Below, piece by piece: positions 6,842-13,417 of a DNA stretch of 15,373 nucleotides; the stretch's first letter is position 1, and each line of letters begins with the position of its first letter. The notes beneath the pieces were generated by a model that worked only from the letters and a program-made list of their open reading frames with translations, searched no databases and was not told the origin of the DNA. Source of the DNA: Actinomycetes bacterium (lineage in GTDB: Bacteria; Actinomycetota; Acidimicrobiia; Acidimicrobiales; Palsa-688); the NCBI GenBank assembly GCA_021808425.1, contig JAKBBS010000070.1, positions 1-15,373 of the forward strand. The letters run 5' to 3'. The translations under genes were made by a program, and so were the position numbers.

Positions 6842-7933
6842 CTATAGCCAGCCGTCGAGCAGCCCCCACGAAATCGCAGTGGCCGCGTCTATGCGCGAAC
6901 CGCTCAAGGCTAGCCATGCGGTCCGTCCGGCGCCGATCCGCCGGGGGAGGCTGACGGTACCTCCCGCCCCAGGCAGGAGGCCCATAGCGAGCTCCGGGAG
7001 CCAGATCGTCACCTCGCCTCTGGCCAAGACCTTCGAAGCGAACGCCGCCAACTCTATTCCGGACCCGGCGCAGTAGCCGTGGACGACTGCCGTCACACGT
7101 GACGACAGCAAGCCTAGAAGGCGTCCGGGGTTTCGCTCGATCCGCACGAGGTTTGCGGATGCGGGGTCGTCGAAGGTGTCGAACTCGGTGAGATCCCCAC
7201 CGCTGCAAAATGACGGCCCCGTACCTTCGAGAAGGACTTCGACGTCGGTGTCGAGGAGTGCCACCGACAGCGCCTCCGCGAGAGCGTCTCGCATCGAAGT
7301 GTTGTACGCGTTGTGGACACGCGGGCGATTGAGCGCTATCCGCATCAAGTCGCCGTGACGGCTGACAAGGAGAGCGTCGCCGCCCTCCTCGCTAGCCAGC
7401 GAGGCTGGTGTCGGCCGGCGGGCCGTCCATGTTGCGAACTCTGGCCCCGACTGCAGGGTCGAGTACGCCAAGGACTCGGCAAGCAGACCCTGATCCAATG
7501 AGAGGCCCGCCCCTGCCCGAAGGAGCTGCACTAGCGTCAGCGCCGCAACGGGCGAGCGGGCGACAGCAACTGCGAGGTCGTCAAGCGCCGCCGTGCAGTC
7601 GCGTACCGCCACCCACGGCGGCTTCGCCAGTGACGAGAGGTCTGTCAATGCGACATCTGCCGGTGTCGCGGAGCTCGACACGGCGTCGTCTCGAGCGACG
7701 AGGACGACCACTGCGGGGAAGTGCAGCGGCGGCCTTGGCAGGCGACCCACGTCGCCTGACCGTACGGCGACAGCGAGCACGGGTACTACGCCAGGTTCTG
7801 CTCCCAACGCGTCGACCCCCGCCTCGAACGCCCAAATGATCTCGGTCGCCTCGTCGCAAGTCAACGGGTTCGCGCGACGCTGGCCAGGTTCGCTGGATTG
7901 GCCAGGTCGGCCGGGATGTCCCCCCGATGTCAA
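6842..7933 (-). CDS. Enoyl-CoA hydratase/isomerase (crotonase) family protein with rearranged domains
   Basis: The C-terminal half carries a crotonase core: LNRPRVHNAYN, the first oxyanion-hole segment FCSGGDLTEF, then HGYCAGSGIELA and LPELAMGLLPGAGG. The two glutamates in GIE and LPE are 20 residues apart, the spacing of Glu144 and Glu164 in rat enoyl-CoA hydratase, so hydratase chemistry is plausible. The protein stops about ten residues after the ISWGLLDG motif, lacking the roughly 70-residue helical tail of ordinary crotonases. A segment resembling that tail (VARSPVAALTLVQLLRAGAGL then ESLAYSTLQSGPEF) instead lies ahead of the core, after a shorter crotonase-like stretch. The start is uncertain: TTG 7933-7931 overlaps the upstream TGA as TTGA (363 residues), while TTG 7864 avoids a Gly/Pro/Ser-rich leader. 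It is last in the kinase-regulator-EAL operon. The CoA substrate is unknown. Confidence 0.85.
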   Translation of the reverse strand: MTSGGHPGRPGQSSEPGQRRANPLTCDEATEIIWAFEAGVDALGAEPGVVPVLAVAVRSGDVGRLPRPPLHFPAVVVLVARDDAVSSSATPADVALTDLSSLAKPPWVAVRDCTAALDDLAVAVARSPVAALTLVQLLRAGAGLSLDQGLLAESLAYSTLQSGPEFATWTARRPTPASLASEEGGDALLVSRHGDLMRIALNRPRVHNAYNTSMRDALAEALSVALLDTDVEVLLEGTGPSFCSGGDLTEFDTFDDPASANLVRIERNPGRLLGLLSSRVTAVVHGYCAGSGIELAAFASKVLARGEVTIWLPELAMGLLPGAGGTVSLPRRIGAGRTAWLALSGSRIDAATAISWGLLDGWL

Positions 7934-9690
7934 AGCAGGCTGTGGGTGCCCGCGGCGTGGGCGCCCAGCCAGTCCTCGACTGTTCCCAACGGCATCGCCG
8001 GTGCGAGCACGAAGCCTTGCATCAGGTCGCAACCTAGGGTTCTAAGCGTGTCCCACGTGTCGCGATCCTCGACACCTTCGGCTACGACGCTGTGGCCCAT
8101 GCTCCTGGCGAGCTCGAGTATCGCTTTGACGATCGCTGCGTCAGTGGAGTCGAAGCTCATTGCCGAAACGAATGACCGGTCCACTTTGATGGTGTCTACC
8201 GGCAGATCGCGCAGCCGTGCAAGCGACGAGTAGCCTGTCCCGAAGTCGTCGATAGCCACCCGAATCCCCAGTCGGGTGAGTGCGCTGAGCGCCTCGAAGA
8301 CCAACGGGGTTTCGGAGATGAATGCAGATTCCGTCACCTCGAGGAGCAGCTTGTCAGGCGGGACGCAGCAACCTCCAAGCGCGGCGCCGACACGCTGTAA
8401 GACGTCTGGAATGTGGAGGATCTCCGGCGAGATGTTGACGGCGACTGTGAGGTCGAACCCTTGTGCCCTCAAGTTCGCGGCGTCACTCAGCGCGCGTTCG
8501 ATCACCCACCATGTCAACCGTCCGATGGTCCCTGACTGCTCGGCGATCGGGATGAACTCGCTTGGAGATATGTACCCGCGTCCCATCCCGGACCACCTGG
8601 CTAGGGCTTCGATGCCGGTAACTGTTCCGTCGCCGGTGCGCGCCACAGGCTGGTACCACACTTCAAGGCGGTCGCAGCTGATCGCCTCCTCGAGTCCCCT
8701 TGTCATCTCAAGACGGGCCTTCGATTCCCAGTCCAACGACTGGGTAAACGAGACGACCCGCTGCCTTGACAGGCGGGCGTGTCCCCTCGCGATCTCGGCT
8801 TTGCAGAGCAGATCCGATGCGATGTCTCCGTCTAGAGGGGCTTCGCTCAGGCCGGCCGTCACTGCTAGGCGAAGCGGGATTCCGTCGAGGGACAGCGGCT
8901 CCTCGATCGCTTCCAGCAACTGTTGCGCTACCTCAACCACGCTCCACGATCCCGGGGGGCCTTGAACAGCGACGGCGAACTCGTCATCGCCGAGGCGTGC
9001 CGCGCAACTCCCTTGGTCGTTGTTCGCCTCGATCCGCCTCGCCACCTCGATAAGAAGCGCGTCGCCGGTCGCTTCGCCTAACGCTGCGTTGACGTCCTTG
9101 AAGCCGTCCAGGTCGACGACTACTACCGCCACCGGCGCTTCGCTGCTCGCCGCCGCAAGGAGGGGTCCGAGCCAGGTCGAGAAACCTTTGCGGTTCGCCA
9201 AACCCGTGAGCGGGTCATGAAGGCCGTCGAAGGCCCTGGCCTCAGATTCGGCGTTCCACTCGCGTAAGCGAAGCGTGCTGGTGAAAGCCGAGCTGAAACC
9301 GCGGCCAATCCCGTCGAGAGTTTGCTGGCTGACCGGGCGACTCGCGCCGCCGGACGGCACAACCATGATGACACCGTCTCCTGCCCCATCGATTTGTAAC
9401 GCGCTGGCGGTACTGCCGGGCGCTACCCGCAGCTGAGTGTTGGTCGTGAACGGCGTTCGTATCATGCTCCCGGCAGCGTCGAGCTGCCAGCTGGTTCCGC
9501 CTGCGTAGTCGCTCAGGGTGATCGTGACGTCGGCGCCCTGGGAGATATCACGACATTTGGCGAGTGTCGCTTCGATCGCCTCTTCGGGCTTCGTGACTTC
9601 TGTCAGCTTGTCTGCCCAGCGGTAGACTTCCAAAGCCTGGAGACCCTCTGCGGCGACGTTCTCGCGCCGGCGCATCTGGCGGGGGCGCAT
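7930..9690 (-). CDS. Cyclic di-GMP protein: GAF-like, degenerate GGDEF, intact EAL phosphodiesterase
   Basis: This is a 586-residue soluble signalling protein without membrane segments. Residues about 20-145 look like a GAF-type sensor domain. A GGDEF domain spans about 155-315 with DPLTGLANRKGF and the metal aspartates of DLDGFKD, but the active-site motif reads GDDEF (234-238) instead of GGDEF, so cyclase activity is doubtful. The EAL domain (about 325-580) keeps EAL 361-363, Asn419, Glu451, Asp481-Asp482, Lys502, Glu538 and Gln558, the residues needed for c-di-GMP hydrolysis. It should act as a phosphodiesterase whose GGDEF domain may bind GTP as an allosteric site, a known behaviour of such pairs. 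The start is ATG 9690-9688, sharing a base with the response-regulator stop (TGATG), so the two are probably translated together. Confidence 0.93.
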   Translation of the reverse strand: MRPRQMRRRENVAAEGLQALEVYRWADKLTEVTKPEEAIEATLAKCRDISQGADVTITLSDYAGGTSWQLDAAGSMIRTPFTTNTQLRVAPGSTASALQIDGAGDGVIMVVPSGGASRPVSQQTLDGIGRGFSSAFTSTLRLREWNAESEARAFDGLHDPLTGLANRKGFSTWLGPLLAAASSEAPVAVVVVDLDGFKDVNAALGEATGDALLIEVARRIEANNDQGSCAARLGDDEFAVAVQGPPGSWSVVEVAQQLLEAIEEPLSLDGIPLRLAVTAGLSEAPLDGDIASDLLCKAEIARGHARLSRQRVVSFTQSLDWESKARLEMTRGLEEAISCDRLEVWYQPVARTGDGTVTGIEALARWSGMGRGYISPSEFIPIAEQSGTIGRLTWWVIERALSDAANLRAQGFDLTVAVNISPEILHIPDVLQRVGAALGGCCVPPDKLLLEVTESAFISETPLVFEALSALTRLGIRVAIDDFGTGYSSLARLRDLPVDTIKVDRSFVSAMSFDSTDAAIVKAILELARSMGHSVVAEGVEDRDTWDTLRTLGCDLMQGFVLAPAMPLGTVEDWLGAHAAGTHSLL

Positions 9691-10469
9691 CAGCCGGACA
9701 TCCTCGACGACGTAGAGCCGTCACTTCGGGGTCGCTCAGCTCCGGCGGCGGCGGAACGCTTAGCTGCTCCCGCAGGTTCGAACTTGTAGCCGACACCGCG
9801 AACTGTCAGGATCTTGGACGGTTGCGAAGGATCCGACTCGACTTTCGCCCTCAACCTTTTGACGTGCACGTCGAGGGTCTTGGTGTCGCCTACGTAATCT
9901 CTACCCCACACCTTGTCGATCAAAGAGTCCCTTGTGACGACACGCCCCGCATTCGACATGAGGTTCTCGAGGAGCTCGAACTCTTTCAGAGGTAGGAGTA
10001 TCTTCAGTCCGTCGAGGTAGACTTCGTGACGGCTGCGGTCCAACTCCAGGTTGTCGATGACAATCCGCTCGTCGACGGCGGTGAGCTCATCCGCTCTCGC
10101 CGAGCGGCGCAACACGGCTCTCATCCGAGCGACCAGCTCGCTTAAGCGGAACGGTTTGGTGACATAGTCGTCGGCGCCGACTTCGAGGCCGACGACTGTG
10201 TCGGTTTCGCTGCTCTTGGCGGTGACCATGATGATTGGTACACGGCTGCGCTCGCGGATCTGTCTGCAGACATCAAGGCCGGATCGCTTTGGCAGCCACA
10301 GGTCCAAAAGGACGATATCTGGATTAGCAGCCTCGAACATTTCGAGGCCCTCCGCCCCGTCTCGGGCTATGACCACCTCGAACCCTTCCCGGCCGAGGCC
10401 GACCGACAGAGCCTGTATGAACGACTCCTCGTCTTCGATCACGAGCACCGAGACAGACGGGGACGTCAA
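9690..10469 (-). CDS. regX3: OmpR/PhoB-family response regulator, RegX3-like
   Basis: This is a 259-residue response regulator. The receiver domain has Asp13, the phosphoacceptor Asp56 (IVLLDLWLP), Thr83 and Lys105 (TKPF). The C-terminal winged helix (about 135-235) contains LPLKEFELLENLMSNAGRVV, VWGRDYVGDTKTLDVHVKRLR and VRGVGYKFEP, which closely follow mycobacterial RegX3, the regulator of the phosphate-starvation response. An extra Ala/Ser/Arg-rich tail of about 25 residues follows the DNA-binding domain. The start is TTG 10469-10467, overlapping the kinase TGA as TTGA. Orthology to RegX3 is judged from remembered sequence pattern, not a search. It should be phosphorylated by the adjacent kinase and act as a transcription factor. 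Confidence 0.9.
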   Translation of the reverse strand: MTSPSVSVLVIEDEESFIQALSVGLGREGFEVVIARDGAEGLEMFEAANPDIVLLDLWLPKRSGLDVCRQIRERSRVPIIMVTAKSSETDTVVGLEVGADDYVTKPFRLSELVARMRAVLRRSARADELTAVDERIVIDNLELDRSRHEVYLDGLKILLPLKEFELLENLMSNAGRVVTRDSLIDKVWGRDYVGDTKTLDVHVKRLRAKVESDPSQPSKILTVRGVGYKFEPAGAAKRSAAAGAERPRSDGSTSSRMSG

Positions 10470-11593
10470 GTGTCGCTCCCGACACGCGAGTCCGGCAGGA
10501 TCAAAGAGAAGGTGGAGCCCTCGCCTTCGACCGACCTGACCTTTACCCTTCCGCCGTGGTTCGTGGCGACATGACGAACGATCGATAGCCCAAGGCCGGT
10601 GCCGCCGGTGGTGCGTGACCTTGCACGGTCGACCCGGTAGAAGCGCTCGAAGATCCGGCTCAGATCCCTGGCCGGGATCCCGATGCCATGATCGGAGACG
10701 GTGATCTCGATTCCCCGTTGCGTCCGCGCCGTCTCGACGGCCACCTCCCCGCCCGGTTCCGAATACTTCACCGCGTTCTCGACGAGGTTGGAAACCGCAG
10801 ACAGAAGATCGCGGCGGTTCCCTACCACGACGGTTGCGTCGCTCACTACGGGAGCCGCCAGCTGCACCCCCATGCTATGGGCAACCTCGCGGTGTGGTGT
10901 GACGGCATCGTCGAGCAGCTGGGACAAGTCCACTTCGTCGAGTTCAGGGCTCTCGTTGGCCTCGATTCTTGAGAGGTCGAGCAGGTCGTCGATGGTACGG
11001 CTCAGCCTCTCGGCCTCGGCACCGAGGCGGACGACAAGACGGCGCACGACCTCCGGATCGGTCTCGCCTTCGATCGTCTCGGCGAGCAGGGCAAGCGCGC
11101 CGGTAGGCGTTTTGAGCTCGTGGCTGACGTTCGCGACGAAGTCCCGTCTAACGGCTTCGAGGCGAATCCGATCGGAGATGTCGTCGATCACCGCCACCGC
11201 CCCCAACGGCGGGGACGCTACCGGGAAGGCCCTGACCTCCAGGGTCCGCCGAGCGGGCGACAGCAGCTCGACGCGTCTCTCCGAGGCGCTACCAGCCAGG
11301 GCATCGACGACAAGATCATCCACGGCCTGCGCGAGCAAGGCGTCGGAAGGCCGCGACGACAGTATCCTTCGGGCGGCGGCGTTCTCGAAGACGACTCCTC
11401 CGGCCGGGTCGCAGATAACGACCGCCTGGGCGACACCGTCGAGCGCGGCACCGAGGAGGCTCGGCTGGTCCGCGTCGGGACTTCTAAGAGTCAAAGGTCG
11501 CCTAACCTTGCCTTTCGACATGCTGCACGACTCGAACGATAACAGGGTGAGTCCCGCTCCGGCCACGATCGGCGCTACGGCGATGATACGCAC
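10466..11593 (-). CDS. senX3: Sensor histidine kinase, SenX3-like
   Basis: This is a 375-residue histidine kinase. A PAS-like domain (about 45-140: LLGAALDGVAQAVVICDPAGGVVFENAA) precedes the dimerisation/phosphoacceptor helix RDFVANVSHELKTP (His158). The ATPase domain shows the N box NLVENAVKYS (Asn273), DHGIGIP, FERFYRVDRARS and GGTGLGLSIV. The FYRVDRARSRxTGGTGLGLxIV block is very like SenX3. The N-terminus is uncertain. GTG 11593 gives one hydrophobic segment (residues 3-20) but runs 11 nt into the divergent ABC gene. ATG 11521 gives a soluble 351-residue protein. SenX3 proteins usually have N-terminal membrane segments, which favours the longer form, although neither start has a strong Shine-Dalgarno. 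It is the first gene of the minus-strand signalling operon. Confidence 0.9.
   Translation of the reverse strand: MRIIAVAPIVAGAGLTLLSFESCSMSKGKVRRPLTLRSPDADQPSLLGAALDGVAQAVVICDPAGGVVFENAAARRILSSRPSDALLAQAVDDLVVDALAGSASERRVELLSPARRTLEVRAFPVASPPLGAVAVIDDISDRIRLEAVRRDFVANVSHELKTPTGALALLAETIEGETDPEVVRRLVVRLGAEAERLSRTIDDLLDLSRIEANESPELDEVDLSQLLDDAVTPHREVAHSMGVQLAAPVVSDATVVVGNRRDLLSAVSNLVENAVKYSEPGGEVAVETARTQRGIEITVSDHGIGIPARDLSRIFERFYRVDRARSRTTGGTGLGLSIVRHVATNHGGRVKVRSVEGEGSTFSLILPDSRVGSDT
11536..11549. promoter_or_regulatory. Possible overlapping divergent promoter elements
   Basis: Between the kinase and ABC genes, the minus strand carries TGTTATCGT (11544-11536), an extended -10-like element upstream of the kinase ATG at 11521. 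The same bases on the plus strand read AACGATAAC, a GATAAC -10-like element about 18 nt after TTCGAC. Either or both could drive the divergent operons. There is no good -35 for the minus strand, so this is tentative. Confidence 0.25.
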
Positions 11594-12521
11594 CGTCGGC
11601 CTGACGAAGACTTATCCCGGGACCGACTTCAAAGCTGTCGACGGACTCGACCTCGAAGTGGCACACGGCGAGATCTTCGGTTTGCTCGGCCCAAACGGCG
11701 CCGGCAAGACGACGACAGCCGGAATGCTCACGACCCGCGTGATACCAAGTGCCGGCAAGGCGTACGTCGGCAGCGTTGACGTCGTCGCTCATCCGGCGCT
11801 CGCCAAACAGTTGATCGGGGTCGTCTCCCAGCAGAACACCCTGGACCGCCAGCTCAACGTGTGGGAGAACCTCTACTTCCACGGCCGCCTCTTCGCTATG
11901 TCGGCGAGGGACTCGAAGTCGGAGGCCGACCGGCTCCTTGAGCAGTTCCACCTGGCCAAGTGGGCAAAGGCCTCTGTCTACGCACTGTCGGGCGGCATGG
12001 CCCAGAGGCTGATGGTCGCCCGGGCGATGCTTCACCGCCCGGCAGTTCTCTTCTTGGACGAGCCTACCGCCGGCCTTGATCCGCAGAGCCGGCTTGCGCT
12101 TTGGGAAGTGCTAACGGGCTTGAACGCGGCAGGGCAGACGATCCTTTTGACCACGCACTACATGGAGGAAGCCGACCAGCTCTGCAACCGGGTGGCGATC
12201 ATGGACCACGGAAGGATCCTGGCCATGGACACGCCGGCAGTCTTGAAGGCTTCGGTAGGCGCCGAAACAATCCTCAAAGTCAGGGTCGCAGGCGACCCGG
12301 GAGTACTCTTCGGCGAGCTGGAGGCCGACATGCCCGAGGCCACGAAACTTCGTGCGACGGACGGTGGCATCGAGATCCACGTCCGCGACCGGACGGGTGT
12401 CCTCCCCAAGGTGGTAGCGACGGCTGAGCGCGCCGGTATAGGCATAGTCGACATGTCGCTGGAAGAACCGACACTCGAAACGGTCTTCATCGACCTGACC
12501 GGAAAGGAGCTGAGAGACTGA
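11583..12521 (+). CDS. ABC-2 type transporter, ATP-binding protein (DrrA-like)
   Basis: This 312-residue ABC ATPase has Walker A GPNGAGKTT (36-44), a Q-loop in VVSQQN, signature LSGGMAQ (135-141), Walker B VLFLDEPTAGLD (to about 166) and the H-loop histidine in LTTHYMEE. About 80 residues follow the nucleotide-binding domain, as in DrrA/CcmA-type drug and lipid exporters; the end LEEPTLETVFIDLTG is typical of that group. The start used is ATG 11583-11585. An in-frame GTG at 11547 and ATG at 11520 are alternatives, and none has a convincing ribosome site. Open reading frame further upstream is antisense to the kinase and not coding. It overlaps the permease gene by one base and energises it. 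Confidence 0.94.
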   Translation: MIRTVGLTKTYPGTDFKAVDGLDLEVAHGEIFGLLGPNGAGKTTTAGMLTTRVIPSAGKAYVGSVDVVAHPALAKQLIGVVSQQNTLDRQLNVWENLYFHGRLFAMSARDSKSEADRLLEQFHLAKWAKASVYALSGGMAQRLMVARAMLHRPAVLFLDEPTAGLDPQSRLALWEVLTGLNAAGQTILLTTHYMEEADQLCNRVAIMDHGRILAMDTPAVLKASVGAETILKVRVAGDPGVLFGELEADMPEATKLRATDGGIEIHVRDRTGVLPKVVATAERAGIGIVDMSLEEPTLETVFIDLTGKELRD

Positions 12522-13405
12522 TGGCGTCAGTAGAGCTTCGCGACGCGTCATGCGCCAACGGACCGACGATCGACGTCGGAGTCCGCCGGAGCGCAGCGTC
12601 GGCAAGTGTCAGCGCACTCGGGGCGCTCCTGGTCAGGGACCTGACGGTTCTGCGAAAGCACCTCGGCGAGTTCGTGCTGCGCACATTGGTGCAGCCGTTC
12701 CTACTCGTCTTCGTGTTCTTGTTCGTGTTTCCCGAGATCGGCCAGTCCGTCGGGGGTGGCAGTGGTGCCGCCTCTTTCGCGTCTGTGCTCGTGCCAGGAG
12801 TCGTCGGGATATCGGTGATGTTCCAAGGGGTGCAGACCGTGGCTCTGACGCTAGCGCAGGAGTTCGGCTTCACCCGTGAGATCGAAGACCGGGTTCAAGC
12901 CCCTTGCCCGGTATGGCTGGTGGCCGTCGCGAAAGTGCTCTCGGGCGTGCTTCAGGGTGTCCTTGCCGCAGTCATAGTCTTTCCGATCGCCGCCGTGGTC
13001 CACGCAAGCGGAGTCCATCCTTCGTTCAACGTCAAATGGGCTGTTGCTCTGACACTCATACCGCTCACATGCATTGCCTTCAGCGCTCTCGGGCTGCTTC
13101 TCGGCTGCACTTTCGAGCCGCGCAACATCGGTCTGATGTTCGGCTTCATCGTCCTGCCGATAACGTTTCTCGGGGGGACGTACTACCAGTGGACCCGCCT
13201 GGCGTCTGTCAAAGTCGGAGGCTTCAAGTGGCTGCAGACCTTGGTTCTTGTCAACCCCTTGATATACGTAAACGAGGGCATGCGCTCAGCGTTCACCTCC
13301 GTTCCGCATATGCACCTCTACGTCATCTACCCGGTCCTCATCGGGTTCACCGTGTTGTTCACCGGGCTCGGCATTCGCGCCTTCAACAAGCGGGTGCGAA
13401 GCTGA
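12521..13405 (+). CDS. ABC-2 type transporter permease
   Basis: This is a 294-residue integral membrane protein of the ABC-2 exporter family. After a hydrophilic N-terminus of about 35 residues and the amphipathic segment LVRDLTVLRKHLGEF, about six hydrophobic segments follow. Clear ones lie near residues 57-72, 86-112, 133-158, 174-195, 203-222 and 262-285. The GTYYQ segment followed by NPLIYVNEGMR resembles the conserved ABC-2 NPL..... motif of drug, lipid and polysaccharide exporters. The start is ATG 12521-12523, overlapping the ATPase stop (TGATG), with AGGAG at 12505-12509. It forms the membrane channel for the upstream ATPase. The exported substrate is not evident; linkage to a D,D-carboxypeptidase suggests an envelope role. 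Confidence 0.92.
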   Translation: MASVELRDASCANGPTIDVGVRRSAASASVSALGALLVRDLTVLRKHLGEFVLRTLVQPFLLVFVFLFVFPEIGQSVGGGSGAASFASVLVPGVVGISVMFQGVQTVALTLAQEFGFTREIEDRVQAPCPVWLVAVAKVLSGVLQGVLAAVIVFPIAAVVHASGVHPSFNVKWAVALTLIPLTCIAFSALGLLLGCTFEPRNIGLMFGFIVLPITFLGGTYYQWTRLASVKVGGFKWLQTLVLVNPLIYVNEGMRSAFTSVPHMHLYVIYPVLIGFTVLFTGLGIRAFNKRVRS

Positions 13406-13417
13406 AAGGGTCAAACG

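Noticed and set aside
7881..7907. Direct repeat TGGCCAGGT at 18-base spacing in the crotonase leader
   Set aside because: Nine-base copies in G+C-rich DNA are expected by chance and have no further structure.
7861..7932. Possible readthrough tail of the EAL protein (22 codons to the next in-frame TGA)
   Set aside because: Nothing beyond a chance open frame; the EAL domain is complete at the first stop and the region can serve as the start of the crotonase gene.
10701..11582. Long in-frame extension upstream of the ABC ATPase
   Set aside because: Ser/Arg/Thr-rich translation antisense to the histidine kinase; the ATPase fold begins at MIRTVGLTKTYPG.
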